Shown piece by piece: positions 9,501 to 17,392 of a stretch of 26,338 nucleotides of DNA. Each line of letters opens with the position of its first letter. The first letter of the stretch is position 1. The stretch comes from a virus: the IMG/VR virus record IMGVR_UViG_3300025652_000456, positions 1 through 26,338 of that record, one strand, 5' to 3'. A model generated the notes under the pieces. That model did no database searches. It was not told the origin of the DNA and was given only the letters and a program-made list of their open reading frames with translations. Made by a program: the position numbers and the translations under genes.

Positions 9501-12500
9501 AGCGGCGAAAGAGAAAGCCAAGAAAGTTACTGCTGAAGAAAACAAGATAGAGAAGAGCAACAAAGCCTCTGAGATTAATGACGCCGCGGGCAAGCTTATG
9601 CTGCTGACGCGTAACTCTGATGAGAACATAGGTCTTTTACGTGCCGCCTTTAAGGCTATGGACGTAGCGGGGGTAAAGGCTCTTATGCCGGTCCTAACTA
9701 CTACAGACATTACACGTTGGATAGGCGAGAGGCTAAATAACGTCAAGGGCATAAACCGTCTAGTGCAGGATATGGCCGCTGCTCGTAACAAAGATATTCG
9801 TGAACTGGCTGAGAAAATACCCGAATGGGTCGCATTTAATAAGGCTAGTGAGGCAGGTGGAAAGCTATTAGGCGACGTAATGCACATAGCTACTCTACTA
9901 CAGGTAGACCCAAGCGCGCATCCAACCCTAGCTGCTGCCTTGCAACAGGACGAAGAACTCAACGACTTAAAGGCTAAGGCCGCCGAGATAGGGCTTTCAC
10001 CACGACAAAAGTCTGCCCGCCAAGGTAAGGTAACTCAGCGTACTAACCAGATAAAAGGCGTGTACCAAATGTGGAACAAGCTCGGTACCTACGAAAAAGG
10101 TAAAGGGTATAAAATCTACAGCATGGCTAAGAAAGCCTACGAGACTACGTTTGAGAGGCACCACAAAATACTGGTGGATAAGGTTACTAATGCTAACGTA
10201 CCTGCTGACGCAAAGAAAAAGCTGCTGGCCTCTATAACTTCTAACTACCAAGAAGCAAAGAAACTCAAAGTCTACTTCCCGTTGATGCGTTACGGAAACT
10301 TTTGGATGCGTGTGGGTAAGGGTAAGGCGGGTGAGTTCTACATGTTTGAGTCTGCTACGGCTCGAAACAACTTCCTGCGTATTAGAGCAGAAGAGCTACA
10401 GAAAGCAGGTGACCAACGCTCTATTACTACAATGCTAGAAGACGGCGACTTAGACATAGGCGACCAGTTAGACAAGGGCCGTAACCAGTTTGTCGATTCA
10501 AGCCAAATGCTGAAAGGTGTCTTTGACCTGCTAGATAACACCGGCATGCAAGACATAGAGGCAGTAAAAGATCAGGTATATCAGATGTACTTGATGACTC
10601 TGCCTGACAGAGATATACGCCGTCGCTTTACTAACAGACAAGGTAAGACCGGTTTCAGTGCCGATGTTATCCGTAACTTCATTACCTCGCAGCATACGTC
10701 TGCAAATCAACTCGCTAGGTTAGAGTTCTCCGAGCCGATACGTAGAGCAATCGAGCAGGCAGAGAAAGAACTTGAGGGTCTAGGTAAAGACGAAGGACAA
10801 GAGAAGCTAAAGCTAGCTGCTATGATTGAAGAAATTAAAAAGCGGGCTATGGCGGAAATGACTCCTTCTGTTCCCGGCGAATTTGATTTTGATAAGCTTG
10901 CTTCGGTCGGCAACCAAATAGTATTTATGTACATGTTGACCGCGCCTAAATCAGCGCTCGTCCAGTTAACGCAGTTGCCTATTGTGGGTACTTCTGTGCT
11001 TGTTGGTCGGGGTTATGGCAAAGCAAACGTATTTAAAACTATGGCGCGCTACTCTAATATATTTAGGTCTCTAGGCACGTCAAAAACTGATGCCGACGGT
11101 AACGTGACTACTAACTTCGGTGAGCCTTCTATTAACGACTCGGGTTATGTTAACAACCACCCAGACCCAGAGTACCGCAAAATACTTAAAGAGTTCTGGG
11201 AAGCAGGTCGTGACCGTGACGTATACATGGCAACCTACGCTGCCGACATGAACTCAAGGTCTAAAAGCCCTACTGCGGCATTTGATAACCCCGCTACTAA
11301 AGTTATGCGGGGGGTTATAGACTTTATGAGCGGTGCTTTCCACCATACCGAGCGTATGTCCCGTGAGATTATGTTTATGTCTACGGCAGAGCTTGAGTTC
11401 GCCAAACAGAAAAAAGCGGGGGCCACTGATGCAGAAGCCAAAGCTGCGGCTATTGAAGCTGGAGTAGATGTAACATACGAATCTTTGTTTAATTATACGC
11501 AATACGAAAAGCCGCGAATAATGAAGACTCCTGTAGGTAGAATATCTACACAGTTCTTAACCTTCCCATTGCAAATGACTTCGTTTTTAATCCGAAATGG
11601 CCTAGGTATGATAAAGGCACAGCCTACTGCCGGAGCGCGTAAGGAAGCAGCGACTAAGTTTTTTGGCACACTGGGTATGACCGCTATGTTTGCTGGTGTA
11701 GTTGGACTGCCGGGTTTTTCAGCCGTTATGGGTATGGCCGAGATGTTACGTGAAGCTATGCGTCCCGATATGGACGATGAAGATGCGGACGGTTGGTATG
11801 ACGTAGACGACAACGGAAACCCACTGGGTAAAAGAGACTTACACTTATGGTTCCGTGAAATTTTCTTGCCTAGCATCTTCGGTCCGGGTAGTTCTGTAGC
11901 TGACTTCCTAGGGTTAACTGATGCGCAGGCAAAACTACTACAACGTAGCGTAGAACTAGGACCAATCTCTGCTATTACCGATATGAACGTAGGCGCATCC
12001 ACCGCACTTGACAACATGTGGTTCCAAGATAGCGTGCCTTCAAAAGACCTAAAGAGTGGTTTCCAACAAATGGCGTTCAACGGTATTTTTGGTCCGTTAG
12101 GCAGTATGGGTGAGCAAGTAATGTCTGGTATAGACGACATAAACAAAGGTAACTTCAGTCGGGGCATGGAGAAATTTGCACCTGCGTTCTTCCGCGGTAG
12201 TCTTAAAGCTGCACGTTTGTCCGAAGAAGGGGAGTCTACTGCGGGAGGGTTTAAGCTCAAAGAAGCAGAGTGGTATACCACGGGTAAGATACTAGCCCAG
12301 ACTTTAAATTTCTCTAGTACTGAGGTTGCGGAAATACAGAAAGCTAACTTCTTAGCTAAGCAAGTAGCCGTGGGTATAGAAAAAGATCGTACGAAAGTGC
12401 TTGGTTTACTCGACACTGCAATCACTAAGTACAATACGAACCCGACGGATGCTAGGTGGGAGTCAGTGGAGGAAGCTTTACATGGAGTGCGGCAATACAA

Positions 12501-12654
12501 CTACGTTAATGGCTTCTATCCTATAGAGACGGACACGGTTAACAAGTCACTTAAGGGCAGGGCTGAAACTAGGGCGGGAGCATGGCAAGGTCTGTCAGTA
12601 TCCCCTACTATGGCACCGTTTATCTACCCACTAGTTCAAAGCAGTCGAGACTAA
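6559..12654 (+). CDS. Large polyvalent-type phage protein with HEALH metallopeptidase motif, 2031 aa
   Basis: This is the largest gene in the window, with an AGG ribosome site 8 bp upstream. Residues 1-50 contain two 'GYSxxxIAxFL'-like units. Residues about 147-198 form a long Ala/Gly/Val hydrophobic stretch that could insert in membranes. About 407-426 is a Gln-Ala run. H833-E834-A-L-H837 is a zincin zinc-binding motif, and E904 in REFVSYGITQPEM is a plausible third ligand, as in metallopeptidase domains of phage 'large polyvalent proteins'. Around 1740-1751, DEDADGWYDVDD matches a calcium-loop spacing. The C-terminal third contains helical and hydrophobic segments typical of such proteins. 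Phage proteins of this kind are generally thought to be packaged and ejected with the DNA. I infer that role here, and the peptidase activity is predicted only. The gene ends at the convergent junction. Confidence 0.8.
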   Translation: MAFDYAGAKSAGYSDEEIAGFLAKQHNFDLAGAISSGYSYADVAPFLSGNPAPVEDQSFLRSVADVPLQAAKGATYGVRAITEAFGADNELSQSLRGVEDYVDSLLSAQSKADSAEIARIQKEAEDAGAWEQVKAAVKGISIAPIDFMANAVGTVIPAAAAGLAATLAAPVVGLGAATAATVAGVGTGAVMGAGIGKGAIYDAVKDEMLKQGLTEEQAESAADEAQSYSGENLDQIALSTALGAWAAKSGLEPALARMVSTKAAEGVAKKGILKGAVSGAVTEAIPEAAQGGQEQLARNIALQREGVDVPTMRGVVGAGTLEGLAGGMAGAGVGGVTNRGVTEEGALTTAELEQVAPAEAAPVSTVDVTADVGDRDLTDEELAAVLDAGPVDLADEAEVEAAVAPEQAQAQAQAQAQAQAQAQAQAPAPMDEAPELSDVEVEQMLAAAADAEAAGEVTEEVTEEASKVTPTTVSSALFDALRVPKNAGVRKNSNLEGMSLSDPQVVTALEAATNDPKMPTTATRNINNLLKGNVPVVGAAPETAPVESPITVDGSAATFNTPSGTTTVKMDTAEQALETAEKLQVKAAPPVKVKTNGLKAQGKQVTKPRKPRVQSGKTDEEKRATKNEQARSNKEQRTAATKALGVLNLTLDEWFAALGATTDAEKQAAATVIQGARDNALANAYRVRNNPVNKSRKKVLEVADEAINNAQIDPEERARAETTAKKSTAIVKAEGVTDEEADAEDPTFMDFETGRDAVEYIKEAGDSFQKILATRLAPLLRGVKVVVVEDPELDITDPDALAAFDGARGLYVDATKTIYLSAESGLNNTVVLHEALHAATVAKIEAYLNNAGKGLTDNEKKAIEEIMALMAAAQDRYAQRQQAGTLTPALERLFENGAFEDAREFVSYGITQPEMQEFLGSTPGTNIVTSIFTDFVNALRRMFNIPTSMSNAFLDLVAVTDVLLGEETTTISSSAIVAAKKAAKEKAKKVTAEENKIEKSNKASEINDAAGKLMLLTRNSDENIGLLRAAFKAMDVAGVKALMPVLTTTDITRWIGERLNNVKGINRLVQDMAAARNKDIRELAEKIPEWVAFNKASEAGGKLLGDVMHIATLLQVDPSAHPTLAAALQQDEELNDLKAKAAEIGLSPRQKSARQGKVTQRTNQIKGVYQMWNKLGTYEKGKGYKIYSMAKKAYETTFERHHKILVDKVTNANVPADAKKKLLASITSNYQEAKKLKVYFPLMRYGNFWMRVGKGKAGEFYMFESATARNNFLRIRAEELQKAGDQRSITTMLEDGDLDIGDQLDKGRNQFVDSSQMLKGVFDLLDNTGMQDIEAVKDQVYQMYLMTLPDRDIRRRFTNRQGKTGFSADVIRNFITSQHTSANQLARLEFSEPIRRAIEQAEKELEGLGKDEGQEKLKLAAMIEEIKKRAMAEMTPSVPGEFDFDKLASVGNQIVFMYMLTAPKSALVQLTQLPIVGTSVLVGRGYGKANVFKTMARYSNIFRSLGTSKTDADGNVTTNFGEPSINDSGYVNNHPDPEYRKILKEFWEAGRDRDVYMATYAADMNSRSKSPTAAFDNPATKVMRGVIDFMSGAFHHTERMSREIMFMSTAELEFAKQKKAGATDAEAKAAAIEAGVDVTYESLFNYTQYEKPRIMKTPVGRISTQFLTFPLQMTSFLIRNGLGMIKAQPTAGARKEAATKFFGTLGMTAMFAGVVGLPGFSAVMGMAEMLREAMRPDMDDEDADGWYDVDDNGNPLGKRDLHLWFREIFLPSIFGPGSSVADFLGLTDAQAKLLQRSVELGPISAITDMNVGASTALDNMWFQDSVPSKDLKSGFQQMAFNGIFGPLGSMGEQVMSGIDDINKGNFSRGMEKFAPAFFRGSLKAARLSEEGESTAGGFKLKEAEWYTTGKILAQTLNFSSTEVAEIQKANFLAKQVAVGIEKDRTKVLGLLDTAITKYNTNPTDARWESVEEALHGVRQYNYVNGFYPIETDTVNKSLKGRAETRAGAWQGLSVSPTMAPFIYPLVQSSRD
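7777..7836 (+). repeat. Hexanucleotide (CAAGCC) repeat, 10 copies
   Basis: CAAGCC is repeated ten times without interruption, encoding ten Gln-Ala pairs within an acidic, low-complexity linker of the 2031-aa protein, upstream of the metallopeptidase region. A six-base unit keeps frame, so slippage would change linker length only. Perfect identity of the copies suggests recent expansion. Confidence 0.95.
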
Positions 12655-12676
12655 AAAAACCCCGCATTGCGCGGGG
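12653..12676 (-). terminator. Rho-independent terminator for the - strand operon
   Basis: CCCCGC (12660-12665) pairs with GCGGGG (12671-12676) around a 5-base loop. Read on the - strand the hairpin is followed directly by seven T residues (12659-12653), the classic intrinsic terminator layout. It lies just after the last - strand gene (stop at 12686). In the + direction there is no T-run after the stem, and the A-run instead forms the end of the TAA stop of the 2031-aa gene. The site therefore mainly stops leftward transcripts from running antisense into the virion genes. Confidence 0.85.
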
Positions 12677-12685
12677 TAAGCCGAG

Positions 12686-12880
12686 TTAAACACGCCAGAA
12701 GCGGATACCTCTGATGTTCTCTTCGATTACCACTTTCATGACTATGTTTAATCGTAGCCTGTTAGTGGTAGCCAAGATTTGTTCTTTTGCTACGTCGGGG
12801 TCTAAGCACGGAATAAAAATAGAAGTCCCCCGCTTAAACCCCCGCCAGTTAACATCGTAATCAACCCGCTCTACTATCAT
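12686..12880 (-). CDS. Small conserved phage protein, 64 aa
   Basis: This is the last gene of the - strand block. I place the start at ATG 12880, which lies inside the end of the primase-helicase gene (20-bp overlap) with GGAAG nine bases upstream. The frame could extend to a TTG at 12916, but that is a poor start. The protein (VDYDVNWRGFKRGTSIFIPC ... IRGIRFWRV) has the look of short phage proteins with a 'W-R-G-F-K-x-G-T-S' core and a basic, aromatic C-terminus. I recall such proteins but know no function for them. Translational coupling to the primase-helicase suggests use at the same stage. Confidence 0.7.
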   Translation of the reverse strand: MIVERVDYDVNWRGFKRGTSIFIPCLDPDVAKEQILATTNRLRLNIVMKVVIEENIRGIRFWRV

Positions 12881-15734
12881 CAGTTTCTTCTTCCGGCGGC
12901 AATATACTCTGAGCAATGCCTGAGAAGTCTGGGTGAGAGCAGTCGAACACTAAAGCGTGCACCCCGGGCGAAACAATCTTCATCCCTTTAGATAGCCGCT
13001 TAGTTACAGTACCCAAGAAAACTCCCTGCGCCTCTAGCTCTTTTAATGTTTCTTTGTAGCTGATCTGCGTTTCCACACAGTCTTTCTTAAACTTGCTAGC
13101 TACGATAAACATCTTGTTAGTATCAGGTTCAAAACGAATTAGCAGTTCACCCCTCGGCTCCATAGTAGGTAGCTTGGGCATAGTGTTGCGCTTGTCGATG
13201 TCGTCCTCTACTACGAGCACATTGTTTACATGCCTGTTGTAGAAGTCACCTATCACTGCGCTTGAGCTTTGCATTGGCGGCTCAGTTTCGTGTCGTAGTT
13301 CGTGTACCATACTAGTAGCCCAGTTATAAATTGCTGTCATGTCCCAGTCGATCAAACCTATACGCCGTGCGATAAGCCCGCCGGTGATGTTACATGCAAG
13401 GATGCCTGACCAGAAACGTTCTCGTTGCGTAAGCTTTAACTCCGTGTCTATCTTGCGCTGTATAGCTAGTAATGCTTCCACTACGCTCTCCAAATTGTTA
13501 ATTAGGTACTCTGCGTACAAAGGTCCTGCGTGCCCGTAGTTTTCAAGGAGCTGGTGGTCGAACATCCCCTTAGCTTCCTCCGTTGAGATTACGTTCACAT
13601 CGGTATACTCTATCTTATACTCTAGTAAGCGCATCATCTCACCGTCAGGGTTTGCTTTTAGCGAGGCTAGTTTCTCGTAAAAGGCAGCGTTAGAACTACA
13701 CAGCGACAGGTTCTGCCACATAGTATGGTTCTGACGTAGCTCGTTTGATGATGCTTTTACCCTGTGCTTACCCCGTCCCTGCGACATACTGTATGCCAAC
13801 TGTGAGAACTCAAGTGGGGGCGTGTTCGTCATCTCATCCACGGTGTAGCAGATGTTGTTCATAATACCCAACTGCATGATCTTGGCGTTCATAGTATCCG
13901 CGAAGCTTGCACATAACTTCTTGGGGTCACCCATTATGCTGTTAACCATGTAGAGAATAGTAGACTTACCTGTACCCGACTTGGGGTGGATCACGTTTAT
14001 TATCGCGCCGTTCTGACCTACGAACTTAAACAACAACGAACCAAACCCAGTAAGCGTGGCGAAGGCATGAGGTTCTAGCCCCGGCCTGCCGTACAGAGCG
14101 AACGCTTCTTTCCACTTCTCTAACGAACCTTTGGGAACCATAAGCTCTGCAAGGTCTGCTGTAGTAGATGAAGGGGGACTATGATACGTGCCATCTGTAG
14201 ATATTTCTCGGTCACCAATAATAAACTTGCTGTCTTTATCGGCCCAACCAAATTGCGTGCGCATTTGCTCAGCTTTCTTTGTCACTTGTAGCTCCTTAAT
14301 TGAAAGGAATATGTATAGATGTAATAGATCAAATTTCTTGGGGGTGCATATAACCCCGTAAGAGGCCAGTGCTTTACGCAGGTCTGACTTCTCTGAAACT
14401 TGAACATTAGTAAGTACGAACTCTTTAACTCCATCGCGGGGCAAGTGCAGCTTTAAAACCACTACATCCCCCCACTGTGGGTCGTTCATACGCTTGAGCA
14501 CATACAGATCATGCTCGTAGATCAAGACAGGTTCCGCTTCGTCCTCCCCCGGTGGTACATAATAGATACCCCCAGTCTTACCTCGAAAGAACGGTTGCGG
14601 ATACTCAGGTATCTTGTGCTTTGGGGAAGGCGCCTCTGTAAGCTCGTCTTCGAGCCGTATTTCAGAAACTATATTGTCTTCCGCAGTCGCTTGTAATACC
14701 TCTCGACCTAGTGCTATAGGCCCGCTTATCTTGCCCTTATGGGGGCAGCCTTCACAGCCTCCGGGATTATTGCGTTCAAATACTGCACAACTGTGCGGAC
14801 CTCCGGCGTTAGATGCCTTTGCGTCTGCATTGGAGAACGAATAATCAGGGTGCTTAGAAGACATCTTTACGATAGCTTCATCGCGGTCTACGCACTTGTT
14901 AGCAACAGATAACGCGTCAAACCATCGGGGTTCAGCTAGCACCGCTTGGTTCTTGTAGCAGTCTAGGAGTTGTTTACACCCCGTACCCTGCGCACTTCGA
15001 ATCATAATCTTGCTGAACTTCGTGATGTTGTTACCGCCCCCAGTTTGCAAGTACTGCCCTAGAGCTGTACCGCGTCTCGCGGGTTTCTCAAACGGTTTCT
15101 CCTTAACCCCTAAGAGGTCAGAGAATTCCTGTAGTGTTACAGGCTCAGCAGTGTTTATTACACTTACTGGTGTAGGTGGATCGTCTTTAAAATTGTACGT
15201 GCCCGGTATGCGTAATATGCGAGCGACTTCAAAGACAGAGCTGTCAATGTAGAACTTGTGAGTGGTACAGAGTTCGCGCAGTCTATCCGCAACTGGCTCC
15301 CACTGTTCTCTTGTGACTTCTTCCGTAAGCGCCCAGTATACGTGTAGGCCGCGTCCAGAGTTGACGATTATAGGTTGAGGCAGACCGATCAGTTTGCAGA
15401 ACCTTTTGAGTTCTTGTATTCCCGTTGCTTGGTCTATGTACCCCTCGGGGATGTTAGTCTCGGGGTTTACCTCTGCCTTACCTTCGCCGCAGTCTATGTC
15501 TAACCAGAAGGACTTAAGCCCCTGCACGTTATTCTTAGTGCGGTTATCGCCTGTCTTATATTTAGCTAACCCGTAGAAGACGTTTCTTTTTTGTTTTACG
15601 AACTGGTCTGCTAGTTCGTCTAGTTCTTCTCTAGTAGCTACAAGTTCTTGCCTGACATCTTTACCCTTTATACCCACTATAGCAAACCACCCATTGGCGG
15701 GATGTACTGTGTTTAAGAGGTCAAAATCAGTCAT
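12861..15734 (-). CDS. Primase-polymerase / helicase fusion, 957 aa
   Basis: This is a bifunctional replication protein. The N-terminal part has archaeo-eukaryotic-type primase motifs: FWLDIDCG with D79 and D81, then SGRGLHVYW with H131, then ARILRIPGTYNFK. Residues 314-330 (H314, C316, C327, C330) look like a zinc-binding site between the two halves. The C-terminal half carries a P-loop ATPase of the DUF927/SF3-like kind: Walker A ending G589-K-S-T, and Walker B with D633-E634. By family knowledge it should lay primers and unwind DNA at the phage fork. It shares the strand with the helicase, nuclease and polymerase genes. No strong ribosome site precedes the ATG, and a small hairpin lies just upstream. 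Confidence 0.9.
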   Translation of the reverse strand: MTDFDLLNTVHPANGWFAIVGIKGKDVRQELVATREELDELADQFVKQKRNVFYGLAKYKTGDNRTKNNVQGLKSFWLDIDCGEGKAEVNPETNIPEGYIDQATGIQELKRFCKLIGLPQPIIVNSGRGLHVYWALTEEVTREQWEPVADRLRELCTTHKFYIDSSVFEVARILRIPGTYNFKDDPPTPVSVINTAEPVTLQEFSDLLGVKEKPFEKPARRGTALGQYLQTGGGNNITKFSKIMIRSAQGTGCKQLLDCYKNQAVLAEPRWFDALSVANKCVDRDEAIVKMSSKHPDYSFSNADAKASNAGGPHSCAVFERNNPGGCEGCPHKGKISGPIALGREVLQATAEDNIVSEIRLEDELTEAPSPKHKIPEYPQPFFRGKTGGIYYVPPGEDEAEPVLIYEHDLYVLKRMNDPQWGDVVVLKLHLPRDGVKEFVLTNVQVSEKSDLRKALASYGVICTPKKFDLLHLYIFLSIKELQVTKKAEQMRTQFGWADKDSKFIIGDREISTDGTYHSPPSSTTADLAELMVPKGSLEKWKEAFALYGRPGLEPHAFATLTGFGSLLFKFVGQNGAIINVIHPKSGTGKSTILYMVNSIMGDPKKLCASFADTMNAKIMQLGIMNNICYTVDEMTNTPPLEFSQLAYSMSQGRGKHRVKASSNELRQNHTMWQNLSLCSSNAAFYEKLASLKANPDGEMMRLLEYKIEYTDVNVISTEEAKGMFDHQLLENYGHAGPLYAEYLINNLESVVEALLAIQRKIDTELKLTQRERFWSGILACNITGGLIARRIGLIDWDMTAIYNWATSMVHELRHETEPPMQSSSAVIGDFYNRHVNNVLVVEDDIDKRNTMPKLPTMEPRGELLIRFEPDTNKMFIVASKFKKDCVETQISYKETLKELEAQGVFLGTVTKRLSKGMKIVSPGVHALVFDCSHPDFSGIAQSILPPEEETDDSRAG

Positions 15735-15746
15735 TTGCTTTTTTCA

Positions 15747-15773
15747 GAGGGAATGATCCCCCCAAGATTCCTC
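15747..15773 (-). other. Small hairpin just upstream of the primase-helicase start
   Basis: In the 63-bp gap before the primase-helicase ATG (15734), bases 15747-15754 pair with 15767-15773. They form a 7-bp stem with one bulged base (15751) and a 12-base loop containing a C-run on the + strand. There is no T-run on either side, so it is not an intrinsic terminator. It could influence translation of the primase gene, whose ribosome site is weak, but chance occurrence is possible. Confidence 0.3.
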
Positions 15774-15797
15774 GGCTTTAAAATTGATTTGGTTTAT

Positions 15798-16028
15798 TTA
15801 GCTAAGTGACTCTATTAGTTTTTCGACAGCCGGTATGAAACTTTCTTGTGGAGACGTATCCCCGTAAAACCAGTTGTATACCGTCTGTCTGCTAACTCCG
15901 AGCCTATAGGCAACTTTCGACACAGGGAAGTCATTGCGTATGCAAGCTCTCCCAAGACGAACGCCTATAAGCTTTCGGTCTGCTTTCTTGTTGATGTCAA
16001 TCAGCCTTGCGCTGTATCCATACACCAT
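15798..16028 (-). CDS. Helix-turn-helix DNA-binding protein, 76 aa
   Basis: Residues about 35-55 (PVSKVAYRLGVSRQTVYNWF) form a clear helix-turn-helix: a short first helix, a Gly turn, then a recognition helix S-R-Q-T-V-Y-N-W. The rest is a small helical body without an enzymatic or ligand domain, so it is a Cro/C1-like or similar phage regulator. The ATG lies 3 bp after the stop of the four-Cys protein gene, indicating co-transcription. A plausible target is the palindrome that overlaps the promoter of its own operon at 17404-17423; this is inference. Whether it is an activator or repressor cannot be read from the sequence. Confidence 0.8.
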   Translation of the reverse strand: MVYGYSARLIDINKKADRKLIGVRLGRACIRNDFPVSKVAYRLGVSRQTVYNWFYGDTSPQESFIPAVEKLIESLS

Positions 16029-16031
16029 AGG

Positions 16032-16940
16032 TTACTCGTCATTAGTCCAGTCAGATAATACGTCAGCGATGTCGTCTTTGAGAGATACTGTATCCTTCTT
16101 AGACGCACGCTTAACCGGCTCTTGTATTTCTTCAGCTTCCGGCTCATCGTCCGGCTCGTCTGAACGAGTTACTACAGGCTTAGCTTCTGCCGCGGGAGGC
16201 AGCTTCTTTACGTTGTCAGCTTGCGCTACTGTTATTTGCGTGTAGCGTTTTGCTTCTGGGTTAGCTTGTGCAGCAAGTACCAACTCATACTCCGCATCAC
16301 TAACATTGCGTACTGGAGAGAACAACAGCTCCATAGAGTCTGCATTCAAGTCGTAGCTTATAGTAGTGACGATGTTATCCGGAGATTCTTTGTTTGCCGA
16401 CAAGAACCCTAAGTAGCTCTCGAACGGATGCACGTTACCTACGCCCTTACCAAACAATGACTTAGCCGGAATGTTAAACTGGTAGATGTCACCAGACTTA
16501 TCACCCTCAACCAACACAGAGATACGACGTTGGAAGCGGCATGCACGACCACCGTTCTCACCGGAACCCTTAATGTTTTGAGGGCAAGTAGCACAGCTCG
16601 CACCCTGCGGATCGAGCGCACTTTCTTCAGGCTTGTCGCCCATGTTCGACCAACAGTTTGGTAGCGTCGCGTCTTTTTTAGGGTCATATTTCTCCTTGTA
16701 AAAAACACGAGATACTGTGGGTAGTGCCCATACTATAATAACGTTAATCTCACCACGTATTGCGTCACCGATTTGCTCACCATTAACCAGACGCTTGAAC
16801 GTGCCATTGGTATTGGTTTGAATGCGGCGGCTTGTAATGCCGTTAGAAGACTTCGCTAACTCTTGAGACAACGCGCTAGGCGCACGGTTACTAGCTATTA
16901 CTTCTGACTGCTGCTTAAAAATAGATACATCATTACTCAT
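16032..16940 (-). CDS. Four-Cys, acidic-tailed protein; possible ssDNA-binding protein, 302 aa
   Basis: AAGGA lies 7-8 bp before the ATG. The central part has four cysteines in an ordered setting: C96 (NCWSNMGDKP), C116 and C119 (CATCPQN), and C134 (GRACRFQRR), a likely zinc site. This is followed by beta-strand-like sequence. The last 50 residues are charged and mainly acidic (DEPDDEPEAEE), and the protein ends DWTNDE, reminiscent of the acidic tail of SSB proteins. I recall similar proteins next to phage primase and polymerase genes, where they are usually unnamed. Given its place between the coiled-coil, HTH and primase genes, a single-stranded DNA-binding or replication-accessory role is my best inference. 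It is not a canonical OB-fold SSB by sequence. Confidence 0.7.
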   Translation of the reverse strand: MSNDVSIFKQQSEVIASNRAPSALSQELAKSSNGITSRRIQTNTNGTFKRLVNGEQIGDAIRGEINVIIVWALPTVSRVFYKEKYDPKKDATLPNCWSNMGDKPEESALDPQGASCATCPQNIKGSGENGGRACRFQRRISVLVEGDKSGDIYQFNIPAKSLFGKGVGNVHPFESYLGFLSANKESPDNIVTTISYDLNADSMELLFSPVRNVSDAEYELVLAAQANPEAKRYTQITVAQADNVKKLPPAAEAKPVVTRSDEPDDEPEAEEIQEPVKRASKKDTVSLKDDIADVLSDWTNDE

Positions 16941-16951
16941 GTTTGTCTTCC

Positions 16952-17359
16952 TTATTTTGTAGTTGGTTTTCTTACTTGTACTGTGTAGCGTTTGTCTGCC
17001 TGAAGCCCCATAGGTAATTCGTCGGGGTTGTCTTCAAGGAATTCTTGCATTGCACGGTTGTTGATTCTACGCTCTAACAAATGCGCAGCGTCATGCTGCT
17101 GTATAAAGTCGTACATTGAATCCCAATCGCTAGTCCAGTACCTAGAAGTGATGCGTCTAGATATAGTTCCGGCGGGGGTTTTTATGCTATCAGAGTTTAG
17201 TCCGTTGCAAAGTTTTAATAGCTTATCTCCTAGCAATTCATACTGCTCTTTGAGTTCTGCCATCTCTGCTTTGTGTTCGTCTTCTTTATCCCTGATAGCG
17301 GTGCGCACCTTGAGGTACACAGTCACTAGCTTCTCTACTTGAGAACTTTCTTCACTCAT
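16952..17359 (-). CDS. Conserved coiled-coil phage protein, 135 aa
   Basis: This is the first gene of the transcription unit starting near 17385, with GGGAG 7-8 bp before the ATG. Residues about 10-50 are a charged heptad-like helix (RDKEDEHKAEMAELKEQYEL). The second half carries TPAGTISRR, then SRYWTSDWDSMYDFI and FLEDNPDELPMGL, a segment I recall from short proteins in phage replication/recombination regions. The layout (coiled coil plus small alpha-beta domain) loosely resembles Mu Gam-type DNA-end-binding proteins, but I cannot support that assignment by motif. Function unknown, with a DNA-related role inferred from neighbours. Confidence 0.7.
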   Translation of the reverse strand: MSEESSQVEKLVTVYLKVRTAIRDKEDEHKAEMAELKEQYELLGDKLLKLCNGLNSDSIKTPAGTISRRITSRYWTSDWDSMYDFIQQHDAAHLLERRINNRAMQEFLEDNPDELPMGLQADKRYTVQVRKPTTK

Positions 17360-17392
17360 CGGTATCTCCCGTAAGTATTGTTGGGGGTAGTC

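Noticed and set aside
11493-12500. 335-codon open frame antisense to the end of the 2031-aa gene
   Set aside because: It lies entirely inside a well-supported gene on the other strand, has no recognisable domain, and mirrors the codon pattern of the + strand gene. The same applies to the 227-codon antisense frame at 9279-9962 and the 158-codon frames at 1137-1613 and 8610-9086.
6559-12654. N4-like virion RNA polymerase
   Set aside because: Despite its large size, no T7-like RNA polymerase motifs were recognised in the sequence; the visible motif is a zinc peptidase.
12686-12916. TTG start at 12916, and similar TTG or GTG starts at 22838, 23129, 21957 and 24297
   Set aside because: Each frame has an internal ATG with a better ribosome site or a tight junction with the upstream gene, so the shorter forms are annotated.
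15747-15773. Terminator before the primase-helicase gene
   Set aside because: The stem is short with a bulge and there is no T-run on either strand after it; kept only as a weak hairpin.
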